Source: Arminella tubonensis
GTDB taxonomy: Bacteria > Pseudomonadota > Alphaproteobacteria > Rhizobiales > Rhizobiaceae
Direction: 5' to 3'
Assembly: GCF_003240585.1 (NCBI RefSeq)
Contig: NZ_PCDP01000035.1
Location: 248,001-312,000, forward strand
Length of the DNA stretch: 64,000 nt
Part shown: positions 26,892 through 36,130 of the stretch, piece by piece
Position numbering within the stretch: the first letter of the stretch is position 1
Layout: every line of letters begins with the position of its first letter
The notes under the pieces: generated by a model
What the model saw: only the letters and a program-made list of their open reading frames with translations
Database searches by the model: none
Told to the model about the DNA's origin: nothing
Program-made: the position numbers and the translations under genes

Positions 26892-27023
26892 TTGTTCAAG
26901 ATTGACGGAAATAGCCTGCTCCTGTTTGCGCTCTGCTCGCTGGGTGGCGGATGCTCGAGCGCCTATTCGGGCCTCGCCTCCGTCCGCGAGGGAGCGGAAG
27001 CTTTTGTGGCGCAGACGAAATGA
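26892..27023 (+). CDS. Putative very small lipoprotein
   Basis: A 43-codon frame starting at TTG (26892), six bases after ACGGAG. It begins with Lys, then a hydrophobic run SLLLFALCSLGGGCSS that could be a lipoprotein signal with Cys at the cleavage point, then about 22 polar residues ending in TK. Its stop overlaps the next start (ATGA, 27020-27023), which favours real, coupled translation. The lipobox is not perfect (Gly at -3). Such short genes are normally missed; confidence is moderate to low. Confidence 0.4.
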   Translation: MFKIDGNSLLLFALCSLGGGCSSAYSGLASVREGAEAFVAQTK

Positions 27024-27442
27024 TCAATCCGCTGCCGACACGAATTGGGACGAAATCGCGAGGATTTGGCAGCATCCTCCTTTTCGTCCGGAGCAGGGTT
27101 CTCGATAGCGCACGCGCCAAACGAGAGCTGCTGGTATATGCGGGGTGCCTCATGACATTCTGGGTGATTGGTGCTGCAGCAGCGAGCGGTCTCGCGCTCA
27201 CCGCGCTTTTTCTGGTCGTCGCTGTCATGGAAGGGGCAAGGAACCTTACCCACTGGCTTCTAACTCGCTCGACGTCGAAGCGCGCGCTCATTGCCCGATA
27301 TGTCACTGGCCTGATGTCTTTGACCTTCTTTGGTCTGCTCGTCGGTCGCGCATGCTACATTGTCGCTGTCGTGGTCGACACCGCATTTCGAGACGGCGAG
27401 ACGGTTGGTCTTGTGGCGCGCATCTCAAATCCTCTTCAATAA
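27020..27442 (+). CDS. Small membrane protein, unrecognised
   Basis: A 140-residue protein. A basic N-terminus is followed by a long hydrophobic hairpin (VYAGCLMTFWVIGAAAASG and ALTALFLVVAVMEG), a basic loop (LLTRSTSKRALIARY) and a third segment (LTFFGLLVGRACYIVAVVV). The ATG at 27020 overlaps the stop of the putative lipoprotein; the frame is also open from 26951. It follows the kinase gene by about 260 bases and may belong to its regulon. No family recognised. Confidence 0.55.
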   Translation: MINPLPTRIGTKSRGFGSILLFVRSRVLDSARAKRELLVYAGCLMTFWVIGAAAASGLALTALFLVVAVMEGARNLTHWLLTRSTSKRALIARYVTGLMSLTFFGLLVGRACYIVAVVVDTAFRDGETVGLVARISNPLQ

Positions 27443-27464
27443 ATAGACCTGAGCGACGTCAAGA

Positions 27465-27824
27465 TCACATCATCTTGCGGCCATTGGGCGTCGGCCTCTC
27501 GACGGCCGCAAGAACGATGGCGCCGGCTTCGTCCTCGAAGCCGAGGGTCAGGACCTCGGAGCGGAACGGGCCGATCTGGCGGGGTGGGAAGTTGAGGACG
27601 GCAAGCACCTGGCGGCCGACGAGCGTCTCAAGCGTATAATGCACCGTGATCTGCGCCGAGGATTTCCTAATGCCGATCTCGGGGCCGAAGTCGATCTTCA
27701 GCTTGAACGCCGGCTTGCGGGCTTCGGGAAATGGCCCCGCCTCGACGATCGTCCCGACGCGGATGTCGACGCGCTCGAAATCGCCATAGGTAATCTCGGT
27801 CGCCGCTGGTGATTCACCCGCCAT
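27465..27824 (-). CDS. CsaA-like tRNA-binding domain protein
   Basis: A 119-residue protein consisting of one tRNA-binding OB fold, as in the C-terminal part of MetRS and in CsaA. Motifs: FERVDIRVGTIVEAGPFPEARKPA, FKLKIDFGPEIGIRKSSAQI and LVGRQVLAVLNFPPRQIGPFRSE, which match the family well. CsaA was described as an export-related chaperone in Bacillus; a tRNA- or RNA-binding role is equally likely. It lies downstream of proC on the same strand, 15 bases after it. Confidence 0.87.
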   Translation of the reverse strand: MAGESPAATEITYGDFERVDIRVGTIVEAGPFPEARKPAFKLKIDFGPEIGIRKSSAQITVHYTLETLVGRQVLAVLNFPPRQIGPFRSEVLTLGFEDEAGAIVLAAVERPTPNGRKMM

Positions 27825-27839
27825 TGAAGTTCCCTTGAA

Positions 27840-28679
27840 TCAGCCGGCCAGTTCCTGGGCACGCTTGCGCGCTGCCTCGAGAGCTTCGTCGAAAAGCGGC
27901 TGCATTCCGTTTTCAGCCATCAGCACGGCAAGCGCCGCCGCCGTCGTGCCGCCGGGGGAAGTCACGTTCTGGCGCAATCGCGAAGCGTCATCGGGGGACT
28001 GGTGCAGAAGTTCGCCAGCCCCCGCGACGGTTTCCCGTGCGAGGCGCATGGCGAGGTCCGCCTGCAGGCCGAGCTTCCGGCCCGCCTCCGCCATGCACTC
28101 CACGAGATAAAATACATAGGCCGGTCCGCTGCCGGAGACCGCGGTAACGGAATCGATGTCCGTCTCGGCGGGAACCCATTCGACAGGGCCAGAAACTTTC
28201 AGCAGGTTCTGCACAAGCTGTCTTTGGTGTTCGCCGACGCGCTGATTGGCAAAGGCGCCGGTAACTCCACGCCCGATCATCGCCGGCGTGTTCGGCATGG
28301 CGCGAACCATCGCCGCCTCGCCGAGGTGTTTTTCAAGAAAAGCCAGCGTCTTGCCGGCCGCGACCGACACCACGACCGTCTCCGGCCCAACCGCCGCCTT
28401 CAGCGCCGGCAGCACGGTTTCCATGACCTGCGGCTTGACGGCAAGAAAGAGAACGCCCGCCTTGACGGCGCTGGCAAGGCTGGTCGCATGCGCGGCCCCC
28501 GCATCGGCGATCAGCTTCAGCATCTGAGCGGAGGGACCCGGATCGACCACGATGACGGAGGCGCCGGGGATGCCGCTTTTCAGCCAGCCCGTCAGCATCG
28601 CGCCGCCCATATTCCCCGCCCCGACCAGAACGATCGGGCCGGAGAGCGCGGAGGCGCCTGACGTTGCTGCCGATGTCAT
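27840..28679 (-). CDS. proC: Pyrroline-5-carboxylate reductase
   Basis: A 279-residue enzyme that reduces pyrroline-5-carboxylate to proline with NAD(P)H. The N-terminal Rossmann motif is VGAGNMGGAMLTGWL, and AVKPQVMETVLPAL follows. The C-terminal all-helical domain has the ProC signature DSVTAVSGSGPAYVFYLVE and SPDDASRLRQNVTSPGGTTA. The length is normal. It starts one base after the YbjN-domain gene ends; the three minus-strand genes (ybjN-like, proC, csaA-like) form an operon. Confidence 0.94.
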   Translation of the reverse strand: MTSAATSGASALSGPIVLVGAGNMGGAMLTGWLKSGIPGASVIVVDPGPSAQMLKLIADAGAAHATSLASAVKAGVLFLAVKPQVMETVLPALKAAVGPETVVVSVAAGKTLAFLEKHLGEAAMVRAMPNTPAMIGRGVTGAFANQRVGEHQRQLVQNLLKVSGPVEWVPAETDIDSVTAVSGSGPAYVFYLVECMAEAGRKLGLQADLAMRLARETVAGAGELLHQSPDDASRLRQNVTSPGGTTAAALAVLMAENGMQPLFDEALEAARKRAQELAG

Positions 28680-28680
28680 C

Positions 28681-29181
28681 TCAGGCCTCGCCTACTGTTT
28701 CGAAGAGGACAGCTTCCATGGCGCGCTTGGCTTCCATGCCCGACCAGACGACGAACTGGAACGCCTGGTAGTAGGCCTCACAGGTATCGAGCGCATTGGA
28801 AAGCAACACTTCCACCTGCCGATTCGTCGGCTCGGCGCCGCCCGAAAGCAGCAGCGACTGCCGGAAGATCACGATGTCCTCCTGGCGCCAAAGATCGAAA
28901 TGCCCCATCAGCACCTGGCCATTGACGCAGGAAAGCAGGCGGATGACTTCGTTGACGCGAATATCGGGAATCTTGACATCGAAGGCGCAGGCGATGTGCA
29001 GCGCCTCGAACTCCTCCATCCAGGAGAAGGATACATGATAATCTGCCCAGTGCCCTGCGACAGTCATGGCAAGCTCGTCTTCGCCCGACCGTTCGAACGA
29101 CCAGTCATTATTGGCGGCGACGAATTCGATCATATCGACCGGATTCGACTGTCGTTCAAATTCAATTTCCATCAGGCTCAT
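28681..29181 (-). CDS. YbjN-domain protein
   Basis: A 166-residue cytoplasmic protein of the YbjN/type III secretion chaperone-like fold. Typical stretches: NPVDMIEFVAANNDWSFERS, then DYHVSFSWMEEFEALHIACA, RVNEVIRLLSCVNGQVLMGH and LEACEAYYQAF-like helices at the end (TCEAYYQAFQFVVWSG). YbjN is a stress-related regulator of unclear mechanism in enterobacteria; rhizobial members are conserved next to proC. First gene of the operon. Confidence 0.85.
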   Translation of the reverse strand: MSLMEIEFERQSNPVDMIEFVAANNDWSFERSGEDELAMTVAGHWADYHVSFSWMEEFEALHIACAFDVKIPDIRVNEVIRLLSCVNGQVLMGHFDLWRQEDIVIFRQSLLLSGGAEPTNRQVEVLLSNALDTCEAYYQAFQFVVWSGMEAKRAMEAVLFETVGEA

Positions 29182-29572
29182 GCAGCACCTTCTTGACCGG
29201 AATGAATCTCGCTATTTCGTGTTTCGACACAAAACGACACAGATACTTTTACTCCGGGACAACCACTGGGAATGATGTCGAACCAACGCCAGGCTAACGC
29301 AAATACCATGCCTGAGGCTTACCAAGTCCGTTCCGAATCATCATTTAAAATCAGTGTATAGCGGCATGAACCCTGCGCCATCCCCTCAATCCGCAATTCG
29401 CTCGCAGCGCTGTGGATAGCCTCTCGGATTTAGATTCAGGAGCGAGTCATAAGCGACTCTGCCGATTGGCTTTTTTGACAGTGTCCACAGGCACGATAAA
29501 TTTGATTAATTTTTTGTGAAAAAGAGCGCGATCGAGGTGTGCCGCGCTCTGCCAAGCCCATCTCCGGCTCTA
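29182..29572. other. Intergenic region between ybjN-like and ubiK genes
   Basis: About 390 bases. The left part is the promoter region for the minus-strand ybjN-proC operon; the right end holds the ubiK terminator. It is A+T-richer than its neighbours and no gene or RNA is recognised. Confidence 0.4.
29523..29550 (-). terminator. Intrinsic terminator of the ubiK gene
   Basis: AGAGCGCG and CGCGCTCT form an 8-bp stem. On the minus strand it is followed by TTTTCACAAAAAATT, and it lies 23 bases past the ubiK stop. Confidence 0.8.
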
Positions 29573-29833
29573 TTATTTGGTTTTCGAAGCCAAACGGGCT
29601 TCCAATGCTTCAATCCTTGCCAGCAATGCTTCGTTTTCGTCGCGCGCCTTGATGGCCATCTCGCGCACGGCTTCGAATTCTTCGCGCTTGACGATATCCA
29701 TACTGTTCAGCCAACGCTCAGCCTGAGCATTGAAGGCGGTTTCTATTTCGCGGCGAACACCCTGGGCAGCGCCTGCGGCATCGGTCATCAGCTTTGCGAA
29801 TTCGTCCATGATGCGGTTCGGTCCAGTGCTCAT
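29573..29833 (-). CDS. ubiK: UbiK/BMFP accessory factor (YqiC family)
   Basis: An 86-residue, largely helical protein: NRIMDEFAKLMTDAAGAAQG, then a coiled coil REIETAFNAQAERWL ... ENEALLARIEALEARLASKTK. It fits the BMFP/UbiK family: an amphipathic N-terminal helix that touches membrane and a trimeric coiled coil. UbiK helps ubiquinone synthesis in E. coli with UbiJ; the alphaproteobacterial role is inferred. The start at 29833 gives the typical length, with AGGGAG before it. Confidence 0.86.
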   Translation of the reverse strand: MSTGPNRIMDEFAKLMTDAAGAAQGVRREIETAFNAQAERWLNSMDIVKREEFEAVREMAIKARDENEALLARIEALEARLASKTK

Positions 29834-30050
29834 GATGGGTCTCCCTTGCGGCCGTAGGCCCGACTGATGATGGGGCAAGTCTTTCACTTCCTAGATAGTC
29901 CTGACGTAGGATTTCGGAAGTCCCGATGCAAGCGGTTTAGCGCTGCGCGAGACGGGATGCATTGCGCGCTGAAGGGGTGCTCGACAACAATCGACTTGAC
30001 CGATACCCGCCGCAACGGCATGTTCCGGCCAAATCAACGGACCGAACACA

Positions 30051-30899
30051 TTGCAGACAGCCGCATCCCTTCTTGCCATATTGCCCTATCCGGAAATCGA
30101 TCCGATCGCATTCTCGCTTGGGCCGCTGGCTATCCATTGGTACGGCCTGGCCTATGTCGCGGGCATTCTTCTCGGCTGGGCCTATGCGCGGCGGGTCGTC
30201 AATCAAGGCCGCCTGTGGCGGGGAGACACCGCGCCGATGACAGTGGCTCATCTCGACGATTTCATCGTCTGGGTGGCGCTTGGCATCGTGCTCGGCGGCC
30301 GCATCGGCTACATCCTGTTCTACGACCTGCAGGCGGTCATCGAAAACCCGATCCGCGCCTTGGAAATCTGGAACGGCGGCATGTCATTCCACGGCGGCCT
30401 GATCGGCACGACCATCGCCATGATCCTCTTTGCCCAGCGCAGCAAGATTCCCGTGTGGAGCCTGTTCGATATCGTCGCTGCCGTCGTTCCGATCGGGCTT
30501 TTCTTCGGGCGTATCGCCAATTTCGTCAATGGCGAACTCTGGGGCCGCATCTCCGACGCTCCATGGGCCATGGTCTTTCCGACCGGAGGCCCGTTCACGC
30601 GTCATCCGAGCCAGCTATATGAGGCCGGGCTCGAAGGTATCGTGCTTTTCCTCGTCCTGGCGCTGATGACCTATCGGTTCCTGGCGCTGAAGACCCCGGG
30701 CACGATCACCGGCGTTTTTGTGATCGGTTATGCGCTGTCCCGCATTTTCGTCGAATTCTTCCGCGAACCTGACGCGCAACTCGGCTATCTCCTCGGCACC
30801 AACTGGTTGACGATGGGCATGGTCTTGTCGTCGCCGATGATCCTGCTTGGCATCTGGGCGATCTTGCGCGCCCGGCATGCCACAGGCAAGCTGGCTTGA
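30051..30899 (+). CDS. lgt: Prolipoprotein diacylglyceryl transferase
   Basis: A 282-residue inner-membrane enzyme with about seven hydrophobic segments. It transfers diacylglycerol from phosphatidylglycerol to the lipobox cysteine of prolipoproteins. Diagnostic features: [12 protein letters not shown] (essential His-Gly-Gly), the Lgt signature [14 protein letters not shown], and the conserved [13 protein letters not shown]. The start is TTG at 30051, within the length typical of rhizobial Lgt. It is the first gene of a cluster with midA, pgeF and an M24 gene. Confidence 0.94.
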   Translation: MQTAASLLAILPYPEIDPIAFSLGPLAIHWYGLAYVAGILLGWAYARRVVNQGRLWRGDTAPMTVAHLDDFIVWVALGIVLGGRIGYILFYDLQAVIENPIRALEIWNGGMSFHGGLIGTTIAMILFAQRSKIPVWSLFDIVAAVVPIGLFFGRIANFVNGELWGRISDAPWAMVFPTGGPFTRHPSQLYEAGLEGIVLFLVLALMTYRFLALKTPGTITGVFVIGYALSRIFVEFFREPDAQLGYLLGTNWLTMGMVLSSPMILLGIWAILRARHATGKLA

Positions 30900-30920
30900 T
30901 ACCGGTCGGGGCCATTTGCG

Positions 30921-32021
30921 ATGACGACAGCTCTAGGCGAGAAGATCAAGGCAATCATCCGGGCAACCGGACCGATCAGCGTGACCGACTATTTCTCGCT
31001 GTGCCTGGCTGATCCCGAATACGGCTACTACAAGACACGCGAGCCCTTTGGCACATCAGGTGATTTTGTCACGGCGCCCGAAGTCAGCCAGCTCTTCGGC
31101 GAGATGATCGGCATTTTCATGGTGCATGCCTGGCAGCGCCACGGAATGCCCGCTGACGTCCGCCTTGTCGAGATCGGGCCGGGTCGCGGCACGATGATGT
31201 CGGACATGCTGCGGGTCATTGCCCGCATTGCGCCCGCCCTCTACGAGACGCTTGGCATACATCTGGTCGAAACAAGCGAGCGGCTGCGCGGCTTCCAGCA
31301 GCAGACGCTTGCCGATTACGAAGGCAAGATTGCCTGGCATTCGGGCTTCGACGAAGTGCCGTCAGGCTTCACCCTGCTTGCCGCCAACGAGTTGTTCGAC
31401 GCCATCCCGATCCGCCAGTTCGTACGCACTGCCAACGGCTTTCGGGAGCGGGTGATCGGGTTGGATATCGATGGCGAACTGACCTTCGCGGCCGGCGTGG
31501 CAACCCTCGACCCGACACTGCTCCCCGATACGTCGCGCCCGCTGCCGCTCGGTACAACCTTCGAGATCGCCCCCGCCCGCCAGGCGGTGATGACGATGAT
31601 CTGCGACCGGCTGGCGGCCCATGGCGGCACCGCCCTGGTCATCGACTACGGCCACATGACGACGGCATTCGGCGATACGCTGCAGGCTGTCCGCATGCAC
31701 GAATACGATCCCCCGCTGGAGCATCCCGGAGAAGCCGATCTTACAAGCCATGTCGACTTCCAGCATCTGGCTGAGACCGCCCTCGCCTCCGGCGTGCATA
31801 TCAACGGCTGCGCCCACCAGGGCGATTTCCTCATTGGCCTCGGCCTGATGGAACGCGCCGCAGCCCTCGGTCGCGAGCAGGCCGGCGCGATACAGCAAGG
31901 AATCCAGTTTGCCGTCGAACGGCTTGCCGGCGCCGGCGAAGGCAAGATGGGAGAACTTTTCAAAGTGCTGGCGGTCTCCAGCCCGGCCATCGATCTGATG
32001 CCATTCCGCCCGGTGGATTGA
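30921..32021 (+). CDS. SAM-dependent methyltransferase of the MidA/NDUFAF7 family
   Basis: A 366-residue class I methyltransferase. It opens IRATGPISVTDYFSLCLADPEYGYY, then the SAM motif EIGPGRGTMMSDMLRV, HLVETSERLRGFQQQTL and LAANELFDAIPIRQF, all as in NDUFAF7. In mitochondria the homologue dimethylates an arginine of a complex I subunit; a bacterial complex I role is inferred. It follows lgt by 21 bases and precedes pgeF, an order common in rhizobia. Confidence 0.9.
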   Translation: MTTALGEKIKAIIRATGPISVTDYFSLCLADPEYGYYKTREPFGTSGDFVTAPEVSQLFGEMIGIFMVHAWQRHGMPADVRLVEIGPGRGTMMSDMLRVIARIAPALYETLGIHLVETSERLRGFQQQTLADYEGKIAWHSGFDEVPSGFTLLAANELFDAIPIRQFVRTANGFRERVIGLDIDGELTFAAGVATLDPTLLPDTSRPLPLGTTFEIAPARQAVMTMICDRLAAHGGTALVIDYGHMTTAFGDTLQAVRMHEYDPPLEHPGEADLTSHVDFQHLAETALASGVHINGCAHQGDFLIGLGLMERAAALGREQAGAIQQGIQFAVERLAGAGEGKMGELFKVLAVSSPAIDLMPFRPVD

Positions 32022-32116
32022 CAGCGAGCGTATCCGCGGGCCAACATTGGGGAATAAGGACGCTTCGCCGGACAGGCTGGCGACAACAGCGACGGCACCC
32101 CGAAAACCATGGCCGC

Positions 32117-32917
32117 ATGATGAAGGACGACGCATTGCCGACTCCGATCGAGAGTACGCTTCTGAGGCGCGCCGGCAAAGCCGGCATTCGCCACGGCTAT
32201 TTCACCCGCAAAGGCGGCGTCTCCGACGGCATATACCGGGGTCTCAATGTCGGCCTCGGATCGAATGACGACCGCGACAACGTCAACGAGAACCGCCGCC
32301 GCGTCGCCGCCTGGTTTGGCTTGTCGCTCGCAAAGCTCGCGACCGTACACCAGGTCCACTCGCCCGATGTGGTCACCGTTGATGCCACCTATGACGGCGT
32401 TCGCCCGGAGGCGGATGCGATGGTGACGGCGACACCGGGCCTCGCCATCGGCGTGCTCGCCGCCGACTGCGGCCCCATCCTTTTTGCCGATCCTGAGAAC
32501 CGGGTCATCGGCGCAGCCCATGCCGGCTGGAAAGGCGCGCTCAACGGCGTGCTCGAAAACACCGTCGAGGCGATGTTGGCGCTTGGGGCCAAGAGAAAGG
32601 CGATCGTCGCCTGTCTCGGACCGTCGATCAGCCAGGCGAACTACGAGGTCGGACCGGAATTCGTTGAACGCTTCGTGGGCGTTGATCCCAGTTACTTCAA
32701 GTATTTTGCGCCGTCGGAGCGCTCGGGCCACTCGATGTTCGACCTGAAGGCATTGACCGTCGATCGACTGCTCGCATCAGGCATATCGGCCGAAAGCCTC
32801 GACCTCTGCACCTATCCCGACACCGAACGTTTCTTCTCCTATCGCCGCACTACGCATGCGAAGGAACCGGACTACGGACGACAGATTTCAGCCATCGCAA
32901 TTGAGGATACCTTCTAA
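32117..32917 (+). CDS. pgeF: PgeF-family protein (YfiH, multi-copper-like)
   Basis: A 266-residue enzyme of the YfiH fold. Zinc/active-site residues are visible in HQVHSPDV (His), VLAADCGPILF (Cys) and GAAHAGWKGALNG (His). The N-terminal HGYFTRKGGVSDGIYRGLNVG is characteristic. PgeF removes misincorporated residues in peptidoglycan precursors in E. coli; other members show purine-nucleoside or polyphenol activities. The ATG at 32117 is preferred over upstream codons. It overlaps the next gene at TAATG (32915-32919). Confidence 0.9.
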   Translation: MMKDDALPTPIESTLLRRAGKAGIRHGYFTRKGGVSDGIYRGLNVGLGSNDDRDNVNENRRRVAAWFGLSLAKLATVHQVHSPDVVTVDATYDGVRPEADAMVTATPGLAIGVLAADCGPILFADPENRVIGAAHAGWKGALNGVLENTVEAMLALGAKRKAIVACLGPSISQANYEVGPEFVERFVGVDPSYFKYFAPSERSGHSMFDLKALTVDRLLASGISAESLDLCTYPDTERFFSYRRTTHAKEPDYGRQISAIAIEDTF

Positions 32918-34068
32918 TGGCATTGCATTTCGAAGCGACCGAATTCGGTGAACGCCTGGCCAAGCTGACTGCAAAGATGCAGGAGGAAAAGCTCGACGTC
33001 ATGCTGCTCTTCGCGCAGGAAAGCATGTACTGGCTGACCGGCTACGACACCTTCGGTTATTGTTTCTTCCAGACGCTCGTCGTCAAGGCGGACGGCACGA
33101 TGACGCTGCTGACGCGTTCCGCCGATCTGCGCCAGGCGCGCCAGACCTCTGTCATCCAGGACGTCCATGTCTGGGTCGATCGCGTCAACGCCGATCCGAC
33201 GCTCGACCTGAAGAACCTGCTCGTTGAAATGGACCTGCTCGGCACCCGCATCGGTGTCGAATACGACACCCACGGCATGACCGGCCGGGTTGCGCGCCTG
33301 CTCGACAGCCAATTGACCAGCTTCGGCCAGCTCGTCGACGCCTCATACCTCGTAAGTGGCCTTCGCCTCGTAAAAAGCCCAACCGAGATCGCCTATGTCG
33401 AGCGCGCGGCAGTACTCGCCGACGATGCCCTCGACGCGGCACTCGCCATCATCAGGCCCGGCGCCGACGAAGCCGATATCCTTGCCGCCATGCAGGGCGC
33501 CGTCTTTACCGGCGGTGGCGATTATCCGGCCAACGAATATATCATCGGCTCCGGCAACGACGCGCTGCTCTGCCGCTACAAGGCCGGACGCCGCAAGCTC
33601 GAGGCCAACGACCAGCTGACGCTCGAATGGGCCGGCACCTACGCGCATTACCACGCCGCTATGATGCGCACCGTGGTCATCGGCGAACCGACCCATCGCC
33701 ACCGCGAGCTCTATAGCGCCTGCCTCGAAACCATCCAGGCGATCGAGACGGTGCTTCGTCCCGGCCATGTGTTCGGCGATGTCTTCGACATGCATGCCAA
33801 GATCATGGACGAGCGCGGGCTGGCGAGGCATCGGCTGAACGCCTGCGGATATTCGCTCGGCGCCCGCTTCTCTCCATCCTGGATGGAGCACCAGATGTTC
33901 CATGTCGGCAATCCGCAGGAAATCCTCGAAGGCATGTCGCTGTTCATCCACATGATCATCATGGATTCCGATACCGGCACGGCAATGACCCTTGGCCAGA
34001 CCTATCTGACGACCTCGCAGGGCCCGAAGACACTTTCGAGGCATTCGCTCGACTTTCTTAACCGTTGA
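32917..34068 (+). CDS. M24-fold protein (creatinase/ectoine-hydrolase-like), metal ligands absent
   Basis: A 383-residue pita-bread protein with the N-terminal creatinase domain (ESMYWLTGYDTFGYCFF) and the M24 core. At the usual metal positions the sequence differs: LEWAGTYAHYHAAMMRT has Glu and Ala where two Asp are expected, the GHGIG His is replaced in GYSLG, and EGMSLFIHMIIMD has His for the Glu. It is therefore closer to metal-independent creatinase or ectoine hydrolase than to Xaa-Pro peptidase. It is coupled to pgeF by overlap. The substrate is unknown. Confidence 0.82.
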   Translation: MALHFEATEFGERLAKLTAKMQEEKLDVMLLFAQESMYWLTGYDTFGYCFFQTLVVKADGTMTLLTRSADLRQARQTSVIQDVHVWVDRVNADPTLDLKNLLVEMDLLGTRIGVEYDTHGMTGRVARLLDSQLTSFGQLVDASYLVSGLRLVKSPTEIAYVERAAVLADDALDAALAIIRPGADEADILAAMQGAVFTGGGDYPANEYIIGSGNDALLCRYKAGRRKLEANDQLTLEWAGTYAHYHAAMMRTVVIGEPTHRHRELYSACLETIQAIETVLRPGHVFGDVFDMHAKIMDERGLARHRLNACGYSLGARFSPSWMEHQMFHVGNPQEILEGMSLFIHMIIMDSDTGTAMTLGQTYLTTSQGPKTLSRHSLDFLNR

Positions 34069-34162
34069 TGCCGTAGACTGCCCGGCACGATTGGAATTGA
34101 GGAAAGCGGCTGCCGCTTTCGCCAATCTCTCCGATATGCACTAGGAAAGGGCGGGTCGGGCG

Positions 34163-35071
34163 ATGGGACTGGTCAAAACTGCGTCGATATCGGTTGTCCT
34201 CTGTTTTCTGCTTGCGGCCTGCAATACGACCGACGCACTCACGCCGCGCGTCGGTATCGGCGATGACATGTCCGACAACGGCTCTTCGCCCGTGACGCAG
34301 AACGATACCGAGCGGATGGCCGCGGCACAGCCGCCGCGCGTCCTCGGAACCGAAACTCAGAACACCTACCATTCCGACTATAATCAGCAGGCCTACCAGC
34401 CCTATCCAGCCGCGTCGTCCGCGACGCTCGACGAGCAGGCCGATGCCCTTCGAACCAGCGGCGTCAATCCGCAAGCATCGCGCCCATTGGACGACGGACA
34501 GTCGCAGCAGCGCACCACCGGCTACGGCGCCCCGCCCTCGACGCTGTCCGAGCAGGAGGAGGCCGACCGACGCCTCGACGAACAGCCGATGCCAAGGCGG
34601 CGAGAGCCCGTCCAACAAGAAGAACAGCAGCAGGAAGAGGCCCAGCAGCCGGAACAGCCACAGCCCGAGCAACAGGCTTCGCTGCCGCCCGCCTCGTCTG
34701 CCGATAGCAACACCATCCGCTTTCTGCCGATCATCGGCGCGCCCGTCGAGGCGGTGACGCCGTTGTCTCGTCAGCTCGGCCAGGAAGCACGCGCCAACGG
34801 CCTCTCAATCAAAAGCTCCGGCGACACCTCGAGCAGCTACATCCTTAAGGGCTACCTGACCGCCTTCGCCGATGGTCCCCAGATCACCGTGTCATATGTC
34901 TGGGACGTGCTCGACAACAGCGGCGCCCGCCTGCACCGCATTCAGGGAACGCAAAGCGTGCCGCTGAAAAAGGGTGACCCGTGGACCGCTGTCCCCGCCT
35001 CCGTCATGCAGCAGATCGCCACCAAGACCATGGCCGACTTTACCTCCTGGCGCGCAACGCGCGGTGGATAG
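34163..35071 (+). CDS. Rhizobial lipoprotein with Gln/Glu-rich linker
   Basis: A 302-residue lipoprotein. The signal ends in the lipobox LLAAC (Cys about residue 20). The middle is low-complexity: Gln/Glu/Pro-rich around PVQQEEQQQEEAQQPEQPQ. The C-terminal domain (about residues 185-300) is folded: TIRFLPIIGAPVEAVTPLSRQ, SSSYILKGYLTAFADGPQIT and VSYVWDVLDNSGARLHRIQG. Similar proteins are conserved in rhizobia without a known function; they may be part of the outer-membrane or wall machinery. No operon partner is obvious; prs follows. Confidence 0.82.
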   Translation: MGLVKTASISVVLCFLLAACNTTDALTPRVGIGDDMSDNGSSPVTQNDTERMAAAQPPRVLGTETQNTYHSDYNQQAYQPYPAASSATLDEQADALRTSGVNPQASRPLDDGQSQQRTTGYGAPPSTLSEQEEADRRLDEQPMPRRREPVQQEEQQQEEAQQPEQPQPEQQASLPPASSADSNTIRFLPIIGAPVEAVTPLSRQLGQEARANGLSIKSSGDTSSSYILKGYLTAFADGPQITVSYVWDVLDNSGARLHRIQGTQSVPLKKGDPWTAVPASVMQQIATKTMADFTSWRATRGG

Positions 35072-35177
35072 TGGCCTTCACTGGCAGAAATGTTAAAGCC
35101 CATTGAGCCTAACCCCTTGCATTCGCGATCAGGCCCGTTAAAAGCGCGGCTATCAAGTTGGCAATAGGCGGACCACA

Positions 35178-36110
35178 ATGAAGGTTTTCGCAGGCAATTC
35201 GAACCGGCACCTTGCCGAAGCGATCTGCAATTATCTCAATGTTCCCTTGGGTAGGGCTAGCGTCCGCCGGTTCGCCGACCAGGAGATCTTCGTCGAGGTC
35301 CAGGAAAACGTGCGCGGCGAAGACGTCTTCCTCGTGCAGCCGACATCGTTTCCGGCCAACGACCATCTTATGGAACTGCTGATCATGATCGACGCAATGC
35401 GTCGCTCGTCCGCCCGGCGCATCACCGCAGTCCTTCCCTATTTCGGCTACGCTCGGCAGGACCGAAAAGCAGGTGGGCGCACGCCGATTTCGGCAAAGCT
35501 GGTGGCCAATCTGATCACCGAAGCCGGCGCAGACCGCGTCATGACGCTCGACCTGCATGCCGGCCAGATCCAGGGTTTCTTCGACATCCCGACCGACAAT
35601 CTCTATGCCATGCCGATCCTGTCGCGTGACATCAAGGCCAATTACGACATCAGCAATATCATGGTGGTGTCGCCCGACGTCGGCGGCGTGGTGCGCGCCC
35701 GGGCACTCGCCAAACGGCTGGACTGTCTGTTGGCGATCGTCGACAAGCGTCGCGACCGCCCGGGTGAATCCGAAGTCATGAACATCATCGGCGACGTCGC
35801 CGGCAAGGACTGCATCCTGATCGACGATATCGTCGATTCCGGCGGGACGCTGGTCAATGCGGCTGAAGCTCTGCTGAAGAACGGCGCCACCAGCGTCACT
35901 GCCTATATCACACACGGCGTGCTCTCGGGCGGCGCGGTCACCCGCGTCACCTCGTCCAAGCTCAAGGAGCTCGTCATAACCGACAGCATCCAGCCGACGA
36001 CCGCGGTCCAGTCCGCCCCCAACATCCGCGTCGTCAGCACCGCCAGCCTCATCGGCGAAGCCATCAACCGCACCAGCCAGGAAGAATCGGTTTCCAGCCT
36101 GTTCGATTGA
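35178..36110 (+). CDS. prs: Ribose-phosphate pyrophosphokinase
   Basis: A 310-residue enzyme making PRPP from ribose 5-phosphate and ATP, for nucleotide, His and Trp synthesis. Signatures: [20 protein letters not shown] near the start, the flexible-loop [18 protein letters not shown], the catalytic [18 protein letters not shown] and the PRPP-binding [20 protein letters not shown]. All are intact. Single gene, followed by a palindromic repeat. Confidence 0.95.
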   Translation: MKVFAGNSNRHLAEAICNYLNVPLGRASVRRFADQEIFVEVQENVRGEDVFLVQPTSFPANDHLMELLIMIDAMRRSSARRITAVLPYFGYARQDRKAGGRTPISAKLVANLITEAGADRVMTLDLHAGQIQGFFDIPTDNLYAMPILSRDIKANYDISNIMVVSPDVGGVVRARALAKRLDCLLAIVDKRRDRPGESEVMNIIGDVAGKDCILIDDIVDSGGTLVNAAEALLKNGATSVTAYITHGVLSGGAVTRVTSSKLKELVITDSIQPTTAVQSAPNIRVVSTASLIGEAINRTSQEESVSSLFD

Positions 36111-36130
36111 GACGCGGCGAAATCGGTCCA

